A DNA stretch of 64,000 nucleotides, taken from positions 62,001 to 126,000 of the forward strand of contig JAJFHD010000105.1 of assembly GCA_021775805.1 (NCBI GenBank), read 5' to 3'. Below, one piece after another: positions 16,806 to 24,980 of this stretch. The notes under the pieces were generated by a model. That model did no database searches and had not been told where the DNA came from. It worked only from the letters and a program-made list of their open reading frames with translations. How positions within the stretch are numbered: the stretch's first letter is position 1; the number at the start of each line of letters is the position of its first letter. The position numbers and the translations under genes are program-made. This stretch comes from Alphaproteobacteria bacterium (GTDB lineage Bacteria > Pseudomonadota > Alphaproteobacteria > Rhizobiales > JAJFHC01).

Positions 16806-18947
16806 TCAGAGAACAAAGAGGAGCTCCGCCCGGCCGCCCGAGGCGTCCTGCTGTCCTTCGTTGAGTGTGTAGAAGCCCTCCAGCTGCAGCTGGACATGCC
16901 GTCCGACCGCCTGCTGGAGCTGGAAGCCGGTGCCGAGGCTGTCAAGACCGTTGCCTGAGAGATCGTAACGCCCGGCGACTTCCAGGATCAGATTTCGCCG
17001 GTTGTCGTCCCAGAACGCCTGGTAGCCGATCGCGCCGCCAACAACGTCGTCGGGCGTGAACGGATTGATTTCGGCCAAATAGGTGCTCAGGTTCGGCGAA
17101 GCGAACAGGATGCCCGTATTGGCCAAGGGTCCGCCGTTGACGGCTTCGCGGCCCGCCTGGGTGAAGTTGCCGATGCCGAGGAACGAATTGAAATAGACAA
17201 TGTCGTCCGAGCCCTTGACCGTCTTGGACAGTTCAGACGTCAGAAGAACTCCGGTACCGAGCACATTGCCGTCCACTTCGTCATCGACGGCGTAGGACGC
17301 GTTGACGCGGAAAGCGGAGCTGATCCCGCCAAGATGCGGCAACCTCTGAATAGCGGCGAACCCGCCGTAGAGACCGTCGCCTGATCTGTCGTTGTCACTG
17401 ATGTAGATCAGGTCGAGGTTCACCGTGCTCTGTTGCAAGTCGGCTGCGGTGAACAACCCGAACAGTTGCTCATCGCCGCCGCGACCGTCGTTGCGGTCCG
17501 TCCGGTTCCAGCCCCAGATGCCCGACACGCGGAAATTAGAGGTGCCGGGGACAGGGATGTTGTTGCGGATCAGGCCGAAGGCATCGATCGTGTCGTTGAT
17601 CAAAATGCCCTCCTGGAATATCAGCGGCTGGCGGCCAACGGTAAAGCCGAAGTCCAGCGGCACGAGGCCGGCCTGGTCCAGGACCGGAAACAGGCTGCCG
17701 ACGTCGCCCTCGAAGAACAGGGTTTCGAGACCCAGTCTGTATTCCGGATTGAAACCCTTCTCGCTGCCAGAAATGGTGTATTTGGAAAAATCCGAGGGGC
17801 GGTTCTTGTCCACGGGCCGCAGGCCCAGCAGGATTTTTTCGGTGCCGGTCAGCTGAAGATTGAAGAACACGTCCAGGCGGTTGGCGACCTCGGTTTCGCG
17901 CACGGTTCCGTCAGCGCCGCTGTTGAAAGACTGAACCGTCAGGCGGTTGATCAGGTAGCCCCACAACCTTGGTTGCCAGACCGCACCTATGAGCGGTACT
18001 TCGAAGCCGGCATCGAGATTGCCGGTGTCTAGAAAGCCGTCACCCAGTTCGACAATCAGGTCGGGACGGTTTGGCAACCTGTTCAAACCTGCCTTCGCCG
18101 CCTTCTCGTCGGCCTTTTCAGTTTCAAAGGGCACGTACTCGTGTTTCAGCTTGTCAACGCCGACCCGGTGACCGAGGGGCCAGAACGAGCTGTACCATTT
18201 CTCCTTGGTGACTGTTTTTTCGCCCCTCGACCAGTCCTCATCGGCCTCGCCTGCAACCGGTGTAATTCTAACGACCGAGGCCGGGTCAATTGGCGTGCCG
18301 ATGGTCTCTTGCGCAATGGGTGATGTGTTGCCGCTGACAGCGGTACGCAACTCAGGGATCCGTTCGGCTGAGGTATCCTCGACGGGTTTGAACGCAACCA
18401 GCTTTCGGTCGCCCTGCCAGGTGGCTGTCTGCAGATAGGCTTTAAACAGGGGGCTGTCAGGCGTAATGGGAATTCGTTTTGGCGTCGTGTCGTCGCGCGC
18501 GTCCTGCGACGCGCGTGGGGCCGGTTCCACATCAGCGATGATTGACGCGCCAGAAGCGCTGTCTTGTGCCGGAAGTTCTGCGTTTGTATCATCCCGGATC
18601 GAAACATCGATGCCGTCGTCATCGAAAATGTCCAATCCCAAATCGTTCGGCACATCCGCGATCTTGTCGGAGCGCTCAGTCCTGTCCGGCATGACGTAAG
18701 CTGTGGTCGTTGTTGCGGCAGGTTTGTCTGTCTTGTCGGATACCGCTACAGCGTCGCTGCCGGCATTGCCGGCAGCCTTGGATACCTGTTCCGGCGTCGT
18801 GGACGGAATTGCCCTGTACCATTTGCCGTTTTGGGTTTTTTCGCCAGCATCCCAAACGATTGAGAGGGTGGTCAGCCCAAGCCCGGCGACCACAAACCCC
18901 GCTGTGGCCAAATATTTTGCTTTCTTGCTTCGTGCGTTCTTTTTCAT
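16806..18947 (-). CDS. Predicted outer-membrane beta-barrel of the cytochrome operon
   Basis: A 713-residue exported protein. An N-terminal hydrophobic signal/anchor (about residues 11-32) is followed by about 230 residues of low-complexity, Asp/Thr/Pro-rich linker. About 450 residues then have the alternating pattern and aromatic girdle of a beta-barrel, ending in GGRAELLFVL with a hydrophobic C-terminal residue as in outer-membrane porins. I do not recognise a named family. MtrB/PioB barrels are similar in size and also accompany multiheme cytochromes, but no CxxC N-terminal motif is seen. The ATG at 18947 follows GGGCGGG and is preferred over 19064, which lies inside the upstream gene. Likely role: a conduit sheath for a multiheme cytochrome across the outer membrane. 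Confidence 0.7.
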   Translation of the reverse strand: MKKNARSKKAKYLATAGFVVAGLGLTTLSIVWDAGEKTQNGKWYRAIPSTTPEQVSKAAGNAGSDAVAVSDKTDKPAATTTTAYVMPDRTERSDKIADVPNDLGLDIFDDDGIDVSIRDDTNAELPAQDSASGASIIADVEPAPRASQDARDDTTPKRIPITPDSPLFKAYLQTATWQGDRKLVAFKPVEDTSAERIPELRTAVSGNTSPIAQETIGTPIDPASVVRITPVAGEADEDWSRGEKTVTKEKWYSSFWPLGHRVGVDKLKHEYVPFETEKADEKAAKAGLNRLPNRPDLIVELGDGFLDTGNLDAGFEVPLIGAVWQPRLWGYLINRLTVQSFNSGADGTVRETEVANRLDVFFNLQLTGTEKILLGLRPVDKNRPSDFSKYTISGSEKGFNPEYRLGLETLFFEGDVGSLFPVLDQAGLVPLDFGFTVGRQPLIFQEGILINDTIDAFGLIRNNIPVPGTSNFRVSGIWGWNRTDRNDGRGGDEQLFGLFTAADLQQSTVNLDLIYISDNDRSGDGLYGGFAAIQRLPHLGGISSAFRVNASYAVDDEVDGNVLGTGVLLTSELSKTVKGSDDIVYFNSFLGIGNFTQAGREAVNGGPLANTGILFASPNLSTYLAEINPFTPDDVVGGAIGYQAFWDDNRRNLILEVAGRYDLSGNGLDSLGTGFQLQQAVGRHVQLQLEGFYTLNEGQQDASGGRAELLFVL

Positions 18948-19050
18948 TGATCGGAACCCGCCCTTAATTTCTAACACTTGATATTTCTGGGTTAATTGAC
19001 TGAACCGCGGGCAATACGTGATCGGTGCATTGCCCGCGGCTGCTATCGTG

Positions 19051-21591
19051 TTACTTGCGGTCAACCTTGATGGTCGTGCGCCGGGCCGAGCGTTTCGTCT
19101 GGGGCTGGGCCTCGTAGGTCACGGCACTTGGCAAAGCGGAGACCGACGTTTTGAACGCGACTTCCTTTTTCCAGAGCACCTGTGTGCCTGCAATCAACCG
19201 GTCACCGACTTCCCGAGGGGTCATGTTGAAGTCGAAGCCGACGTCCTGGATGTTGGTCAACAGGTTGACCGGAACGGCCTGTGCCTTCAGCTTGATCGTT
19301 GCCTTGTAGGGCGGTTTGCCGGTCATGGCGTCGCTGTCCACTTTATATGTTGCCCAGCGATGACCATTTGGCTCGATACCTTTCTTGTGATTGCGCTCGG
19401 TGGCCGGTTCGCCGGTGAACACCAGCGAGGTGGTTGAGGGCAAAACACGCGGCAGGGCAAACTGCGGGTAGGGGATCGGGATCACATGCTCGATTTCACC
19501 GCCGCGACCGTTCTGGGTCACGAAGATCGACTGCAGGCTGAACAGATATGGATCGAGATCGATCTCGCCTGCATGCACATATTCCGAGTGGCCGTCCCTG
19601 ACATCGCCATTTGGATCACGATCGCCGGAGCGAAACACGACCTTGCCATCACGGTCCGTCACTTTGACGTCGAGCCAGACAAGACGCTCACCTGTGAACC
19701 CGGTCGGGACGTTGTGCCCGTCGGTCCCGTTTGCGACCTTGACCCGGAACTTGATGCCGCCTTCGTCGGCGCGTTCAGTGATCACGTCTTCAAGCCGGAA
19801 ACCGATTTTCAGGATTTCGAGGCGCTTCTCCTTGGCGAAATCCAGAAGCTTGAACTGCTTCTTCAGGATCTCACGGGCATCGTAGCGGTCGTCGACCGAG
19901 GCCCAGGCTTGCGGGAATTTGTAGCTGTCGGACACACTGTTCTCGAACTTGTCGGTGCCCCAGCCTTCCTCGTGCTTGAACAGCAACCACTCACGCATCG
20001 TCTTGAAAGCCGCGGCTTCCTGGTTGTGGGGGAAGATGCCCGGATGGATGACGGGATAGTCCGGTCCGGAGAATAGATGGCTGGTCAGTTTACGGGTCGA
20101 GGTCGGTATATCGCCGACAACCGCAGCCGGTCCTTGCTCGTAACCGGAAACCTTGCCCTGGATCGTGCCCATGTGGCAGTCCTGACAGGTCACGCCTTTG
20201 GCTGCAGCCGGCGATGTCCGATACTCCGAGAACGCTTCTTCCAGCCGGAACCCGTTGAACAGTGTCACGTCGTGACATGTGCCACAGAAAACCGGCGTCT
20301 TGATCGATTCGAAAACCTTGGATTCCTTGTGTATCTTGCGACCGGATTCCTTGGGGTCCGTGACCACCCGAAATTTGTCGGGTTGATCCAGGGCTTTCTG
20401 CAGTCCTGCATTTCCCTTGGGTCCGAAAACCGGCTCGGTCAACCCGCCCTCAATCAGGGCGAGACGGCCGCTGGCCTTGTTGTAGTTCTTGTTGACGCGG
20501 TGGCAGACAACGCAGGTTATGCCTTCACGCGATGTGGGATGGCGGTCCAGATTCGAAGCGAACGAACTTTCTCCAAGATTGGCGCCGACGGGAGAGTGAC
20601 AGCGCAGGCAGAAGTCGCCGTTGGAGCCGTTGCTCAGCTTGTTGATCTTGTTGTTGAGGGAAAGATAGATCGGGCTGAGCTGGGCATAGGCGTGCTGGGA
20701 TACGGACCATTCCTTGTAGTGCTTGGGATGGCAGGTTCCGCAAGTGCCGGCCGATGGATAGCGGTCTTCGATGAACAGGTTCTCATGCTGTTCGGCTGCC
20801 GACAATTCGGTTTCCTTGTCGCCCTCGTTGTCGCCGTCCTTGCCATCGTCCGTGGCGACCGCTTGGGGGTCTTCATCGGCTTCGGGCGCGTCGGCCTCGA
20901 CGACTGCGCCGTCCAGAAGCTCGTCACTGGCGGACGCGTCTTCCTCTGCTTTATCGCCGCCGTCGTCGCTTAACAGGGTATCTTCACTGGAGGAAACGTC
21001 GGTTTCGTCGTCTTCGGTAGATGCCTCCGACTCATTTTCATCGATCAGCAGTGTGTCTTCGCCGGCCGTCGCCTGCTTGGTTGTTTCTGAACCGTCGTCG
21101 TCACTCAGAAGTGTGTCTTCGTCGGTGTCAGCACTGGCTGACGTGTCTGACTCGCCGTCGTCACTCAGCAATGTGTCGCTGTCTGAGACGGTGTTGGCAG
21201 AGACATCGGTACCATCGTCATCACTCAGCAAAGTATCCTGATCCGAAGCCGCCGCCGGTTCGTCGCTGAGCAGGACATCGGCGCCTGATCCATCCTCGGA
21301 AGAGACGTCGATTGCGTCTTCGTTATCCAGCAAAGTGTCGTTGTTTGTCTGTGCCGCCGGGCGGATAATCAGTTTGTGAGTTTTTGATCCGACTTTACGG
21401 TCGCCTTTGCCATCGGCAACACGAATCAGTTTTGGGGATTGTGGGATTGTTGACCGTTCAAACAAGCTGCCGGGACCAACACCGGAGAAAATTGTGTCCT
21501 GATTGATAATGTTGACTGCCGGAAGGTCCGGCACTTGAAGCTCTGAATGCAAACGCTCTGAAGCTGACGCTTCCGACGCTGAGCTACTCAA
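19051..21591 (-). CDS. Pentaheme c-type cytochrome with Asp-rich repeat linker
   Basis: At least 846 residues. An N-terminal acidic region carries DTLL-type repeats (residues about 85-226). The C-terminal part has five CxxCH heme sites: CGTCH (284), CLRCH, CVVCH, CGTCH and CQDCH. The first sits in a CHPKHYKEWSVSQHA context typical of cytochrome c554/c552-type domains. After the last heme comes a beta-rich domain of about 300 residues ending in a basic tail. The open frame actually extends past 21591 to an in-frame TGA at 21625-21627. The missing signal-peptide start lies in another frame (see 21592-21667). Probably periplasmic or surface-exposed, and partner of the barrel encoded next. The stop is 103 bases before the barrel start. 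Confidence 0.85.
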   Translation of the reverse strand: MSSSASEASASERLHSELQVPDLPAVNIINQDTIFSGVGPGSLFERSTIPQSPKLIRVADGKGDRKVGSKTHKLIIRPAAQTNNDTLLDNEDAIDVSSEDGSGADVLLSDEPAAASDQDTLLSDDDGTDVSANTVSDSDTLLSDDGESDTSASADTDEDTLLSDDDGSETTKQATAGEDTLLIDENESEASTEDDETDVSSSEDTLLSDDGGDKAEEDASASDELLDGAVVEADAPEADEDPQAVATDDGKDGDNEGDKETELSAAEQHENLFIEDRYPSAGTCGTCHPKHYKEWSVSQHAYAQLSPIYLSLNNKINKLSNGSNGDFCLRCHSPVGANLGESSFASNLDRHPTSREGITCVVCHRVNKNYNKASGRLALIEGGLTEPVFGPKGNAGLQKALDQPDKFRVVTDPKESGRKIHKESKVFESIKTPVFCGTCHDVTLFNGFRLEEAFSEYRTSPAAAKGVTCQDCHMGTIQGKVSGYEQGPAAVVGDIPTSTRKLTSHLFSGPDYPVIHPGIFPHNQEAAAFKTMREWLLFKHEEGWGTDKFENSVSDSYKFPQAWASVDDRYDAREILKKQFKLLDFAKEKRLEILKIGFRLEDVITERADEGGIKFRVKVANGTDGHNVPTGFTGERLVWLDVKVTDRDGKVVFRSGDRDPNGDVRDGHSEYVHAGEIDLDPYLFSLQSIFVTQNGRGGEIEHVIPIPYPQFALPRVLPSTTSLVFTGEPATERNHKKGIEPNGHRWATYKVDSDAMTGKPPYKATIKLKAQAVPVNLLTNIQDVGFDFNMTPREVGDRLIAGTQVLWKKEVAFKTSVSALPSAVTYEAQPQTKRSARRTTIKVDRK
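20916..21339 (-). repeat. Imperfect 60-base coding repeats (DTLLSDDDG linker)
   Basis: Within the pentaheme gene, the motif DTLL(S)DD recurs at residues 85, 119, 139, 159, 179 and 204, with weaker copies at 104 and 223. From 119 to 179 the spacing is exactly 20 residues, so the DNA is an imperfect 60-base tandem repeat. The spacers are rich in Asp, Ser, Glu and Thr. This looks like a flexible, strongly acidic stalk, possibly able to bind calcium or spread the heme domain away from the membrane. Confidence 0.75.
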
Positions 21592-21667
21592 CGCCAGAAA
21601 AAGCCCAAAAAAAAAGCGGTTGATTCAGGGGAAAGGCCTCTAATTGACTTCACCTTGTTCACTCCCT
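21592..21667 (-). promoter_or_regulatory. Frameshifted signal-peptide start with 9-base homopolymer
   Basis: On the minus strand, AGGGAG (21667-21662) precedes a GTG (21653-21651) by 8 bases. From this GTG the frame encodes MKSIRGLSPESTAFF and then reaches a run of nine T (plus-strand A at 21607-21615), after which it soon hits a stop. With one extra T, the reading continues as FGLFLALSSSASEA into the long pentaheme frame. That gives a textbook signal peptide (basic start, hydrophobic core, small residues before the cut). The downstream frame alone has no plausible start codon before the hydrophobic core. So the gene is either phase-off, read by slippage, or the tract length is a sequencing error. 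Confidence 0.68.
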
Positions 21668-21928
21668 GGTTAAGACTGACTGGGCGTTAAGGATTAATCA
21701 AGAATCGCGGCATCAATGGGCAGAGCGTGAGACAATTTTGCGACAGTCTGCGGCGACGTTGCGTCGAATCAGGCAATTGGATGTTTTGCCGTCTGATTTG
21801 GATCACATCACAGGTCAAGAATGGCAAAAGTCTGGTACATCCAGCAGTTGAGAGATTGTTGCTTGGCGCGCAACCGGATTGAGAAAAATTAATGACGGGG
21901 TTTTGTTAGCGAGAACTACGTCACGACA
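21668..21928. other. Intergenic spacer inside the cytochrome operon
   Basis: About 260 bases separate the decaheme stop from the pentaheme ribosome-binding site. This is the largest gap in the operon, so an internal promoter is possible. I see only a weak inverted repeat (GTTGC / GCAAC) near 21858-21874 without a T-run, and no convincing gene. Confidence 0.35.
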
Positions 21929-24163
21929 CTATTTGTTTGGCAAAGTGGTCACGGGTACTGGCGTCGCTACCGGATTTACATGATAGACGTGGCACAGCAG
22001 ACAGTCCTCACGTGCGGCACTTTGTTTGTGGCAGACGGTGCACGCATCTTTCTTGATGGCCCCAAAATTTGATTCGAAAACTGCGGGGTTGTTCTGCTTG
22101 TACGTAACTTGTGTTTTTGCCGTCGGTTCAAGCTTGTGGCATGTCAGACACCCCTGTTTGCCGACGATCGACAAGTGGGGTGTATGTGAGAATTTCGTGA
22201 AACGCCCGGCCGGAAGCGGCGGCCTGGACGGCATCCAGTTGATGCGGCGCGTGGCGTCGCTTTCGGCGTCGACACTATGGCATTTTGTGCACTGCCCCTG
22301 GGCGTCCTTCGACGTGAGGAGACTGAATGCCGAGGCAGCGGGATTGTCGGTTGCCTGGGTAAACAGCCGGCCAGAAAAATCCAACCAGGTCTTCAGAAAC
22401 TCATCGGCATGGCCTCTGGGCCTATACAAAATGGCATAATCCTGCCGATACCAACCGCCAAATTCTGTCCAAGTCTCGGCATCAACCGCCTGCTCGCGCG
22501 GTTGCGCGGCATTATCGGCGGTGTCCGATTCCTTTTCGTCTTCATCTTCGTCGTCGTCCGACTCGGCCTGTTCTTCCTCATCGGATTCATCTGCGTCTGC
22601 GTCTTCGTCAGTGTCTTCACCGTCTTGGTCTTTTTCAGTATCGTCGTTGGATGCGCTTTTGTTTGCGTCGCCGGCGTTGGTTGCGCTCTTTCGGGCCTTC
22701 AATTCGGACTCAAGGTTCGGCAACCACTGGTGCTGTGCGCTCATCAGGACGTCGCGCGGCATGGAAGCGATGAGTTTGGTGATCAGTTCGGGTTCGATTT
22801 TTTTCCCGGTGTTGCGGGTCAGTCTCCTGAGGACCACTGACGGCTTGGAGTTTGCGTAGGTGAAGATGAGATCCTTTACCTCCCAGGCAAAAGCCTCAAC
22901 CGCTGCAATCGTTTCGTCGGATTGATTTGAGAGGTCCAGCAGATCGATGCCTGCGACGGTCTTGAGAATTTTTAACCGCTTGTCGTCGCGGCCGATGAGC
23001 AGTTCCATGAACGGTGTCAACTCGGCATCGGATTCGGCAGGCCATTCCCCAATATCGGCGCCTTTCTCTTCAAGCGTGTCGACGTCGAGTCCGGGCAGAG
23101 ACAGGAGAGTAATACCCTTTGGACCCTCTGGCCGTTCTGTCCCGACGATCTGGCCGATGTGACAGTCTGAACACACCTGTTTGAACGGTTTGACATCCAT
23201 CTGGCGGTTGTCCGATCCGACAAAGTGACAGTTGCTGCATTCATTGGGGATAGAATTTGCCAGGGCGGGTTTTTTCAGCAGATCGGGAAAATGAGTGCCG
23301 AAGTGACTGGAATGGTCGAAGAAAATTCTTGTGCGCCGTTTGAAGGGATAGCTGTCGAAGTCCGGATGATCGGATCCAAACGAATGGATTTTCATTGTGT
23401 GGCAGGTTTGGCACCTGTTGTCCGGCATCAGTTTCAGATCGGCTTGCTCTCCCTTGTGCTCCTTGTGGCAGGTCTGACAAAAGACGCCCTTCGGAAACGT
23501 TCTGGCAACAGGGAAGGCTGCTTCGCGCAGCAAATCGACAGGGTCTGCAGTGGCTGTACTTTTCTTTTGCAGCCGATTGGTTGCTTTCTCCAGCACGGCC
23601 ATTTCGGCGCTGTGGGGATTAATCGCAGTAGCGCCGATCTTGTGACAACTTACACATGCCATGCTGTCTTTGCGTGGATCTGCCGCAGCAAAGATATTGT
23701 GCACCCAGCCCATGGGACCGGACTTGATATTGGAGTGGCACGAACTGCAGTTCTCCACTGATCCATGCGGTGTTGCCATAGGCCCCGGTGTCAGCAACCT
23801 GGTTCCGCCTGCGAATGTCAGGGAAACGGCAAGAATGCCTACGATGATCGTGGCAAGCCAACGGGCAGTCCGGCGCTGCATTGCCCGCACACTCGACACC
23901 GGTTGACAGGCGCGAACAGGTGAACCGCAGGCGCCGAGCGTGTCGGGGCCGCCGTCGCAGGGGCCGCCGTCCACTTCGGCGCGGCCGCAGTAGAGCGTAT
24001 TTTCGTCTTTCAGCGGCGTGCAGCCGCTTACGACCCGGCAATTGCCGAATTTGTCAGGTCCGGACCGGCACTCGTTGCTGGTGCCGTGTTGCCCACAGAC
24101 CCACTTTTGATTGGAGTGAACGAACGCACCCTTGAAGGCACGTATCATGGCCATCGGTTTCAA
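21929..24163 (-). CDS. Membrane-anchored decaheme c-type cytochrome with Cys-rich cytosolic head
   Basis: About 744 residues with ten CxxCH sites: CSSCH, CVSCH, CQTCH, CQTCH, CSNCH and CSDCH before the middle, then CTKCH, CLTCH, CTVCH and CLLCH near the C-terminus. Before the single transmembrane helix (about residues 98-118) lies a short head with eight Cys in two related blocks (GPDKFGNC and GPDTLGAC), which topology places in the cytoplasm. Between the heme groups is an Asp/Glu-rich linker. The best start is a TTG at 24163, 9 bases after AGGGG and 4 bases after the upstream stop; an ATG at 24154 is the alternative. It would carry electrons from the inner membrane into the periplasm, next to the cytochrome b. 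Confidence 0.85.
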   Translation of the reverse strand: MKPMAMIRAFKGAFVHSNQKWVCGQHGTSNECRSGPDKFGNCRVVSGCTPLKDENTLYCGRAEVDGGPCDGGPDTLGACGSPVRACQPVSSVRAMQRRTARWLATIIVGILAVSLTFAGGTRLLTPGPMATPHGSVENCSSCHSNIKSGPMGWVHNIFAAADPRKDSMACVSCHKIGATAINPHSAEMAVLEKATNRLQKKSTATADPVDLLREAAFPVARTFPKGVFCQTCHKEHKGEQADLKLMPDNRCQTCHTMKIHSFGSDHPDFDSYPFKRRTRIFFDHSSHFGTHFPDLLKKPALANSIPNECSNCHFVGSDNRQMDVKPFKQVCSDCHIGQIVGTERPEGPKGITLLSLPGLDVDTLEEKGADIGEWPAESDAELTPFMELLIGRDDKRLKILKTVAGIDLLDLSNQSDETIAAVEAFAWEVKDLIFTYANSKPSVVLRRLTRNTGKKIEPELITKLIASMPRDVLMSAQHQWLPNLESELKARKSATNAGDANKSASNDDTEKDQDGEDTDEDADADESDEEEQAESDDDEDEDEKESDTADNAAQPREQAVDAETWTEFGGWYRQDYAILYRPRGHADEFLKTWLDFSGRLFTQATDNPAASAFSLLTSKDAQGQCTKCHSVDAESDATRRINWMPSRPPLPAGRFTKFSHTPHLSIVGKQGCLTCHKLEPTAKTQVTYKQNNPAVFESNFGAIKKDACTVCHKQSAAREDCLLCHVYHVNPVATPVPVTTLPNK

Positions 24164-24167
24164 TGTC

Positions 24168-24980
24168 TCAGACCCCTGAAGAAAAGGCGTGCACGATGGC
24201 GACATGAATGATGCTCAGAGCGATCAGGCCATAGGTCGCGGGAATATGGATGAACAGCCAGGCAATGAGCAGACCCTGATGGGCATACTGGAAATCCAGA
24301 TCGTCCTTGGCGACGATCCGCTCCCGGATCGACTGCAGCGTTTCCTTGCCCTGTTTGTCGAGATAGCGCTCGAAGGCTTCCAATTCTCCGCAGATTACCT
24401 TCAGCGGCCGCTTGGAGTGGCTCAGATGGGACATGAAATTTCGCGGTTTGCGAAAAAACGTATGCAGCGTCTGCGTGTAGAAATTCGTCAAAACCGCAGC
24501 GCCGTCGCCGTCAACCGAGCCGACGACAAGATCGTCGACTTCGCGGGCGATTTTTGCCTGTTGCGACGAAATCTTCTCCAACGGGACCTGGGAGACATTG
24601 GCTTCAAGTTTCGACGGAATTGCACGCGCCAGAAAGGCACCAACGACGCCTGATACAGCAACCAGAACGAACAGCAACCACAACACCCATTCAAGACCGG
24701 TGTCCGGCAACGTGAACTGTGTATGCAGCGCAAAGGTAGCGACGACGAAGTAGCCGCAATAGATGTGGGCCTGCATCCATGCGGTAACCCGGCCTAAGGG
24801 AAGCTTGGCAAATCTTCTGCGCCAGCTGAAAAAGACCTGAAACGTAATGCCGCCAAACAACACCCATCCGTCGAAGGTTCTGGGATCGCGCAATGCGGTG
24901 TCGTAAAGCCAGATGACGGTGTAAAGGATTCCCGCGGCGATCAGTGCGATTGTACCGTTCTGGACAATGCGCCAGTTCAT
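24168..24980 (-). CDS. Membrane cytochrome b (b561-like)
   Basis: A 270-residue integral membrane protein with about five hydrophobic helices (near residues 10-30, 37-53, 70-90, 95-118 and 238-268). His residues lie in pairs suited to b-type heme: AHIYCGYFVVATFALH in the third helix and LFIHIPATYGLIALSIIH in the last, with a further VHAF at the C-terminus. A large cytosolic loop separates helices four and five. It overlaps the upstream iron-sulfur gene by one base (TAATG), so the two proteins are probably subunits of one complex. It should pass electrons between the Fe-S protein or quinone pool and the decaheme cytochrome encoded next. Confidence 0.8.
   Translation of the reverse strand: MNWRIVQNGTIALIAAGILYTVIWLYDTALRDPRTFDGWVLFGGITFQVFFSWRRRFAKLPLGRVTAWMQAHIYCGYFVVATFALHTQFTLPDTGLEWVLWLLFVLVAVSGVVGAFLARAIPSKLEANVSQVPLEKISSQQAKIAREVDDLVVGSVDGDGAAVLTNFYTQTLHTFFRKPRNFMSHLSHSKRPLKVICGELEAFERYLDKQGKETLQSIRERIVAKDDLDFQYAHQGLLIAWLFIHIPATYGLIALSIIHVAIVHAFSSGV

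Noticed and set aside
20077..20973. 298-residue plus-strand open frame
   Set aside because: Antisense to the pentaheme cytochrome; its hydrophobic runs are the complement of acidic and Lys codons.
20916..21339. CRISPR-like periodicity
   Set aside because: The repeats are in frame, imperfect and encode an acidic linker; there are no constant repeats with unique spacers and no cas genes.
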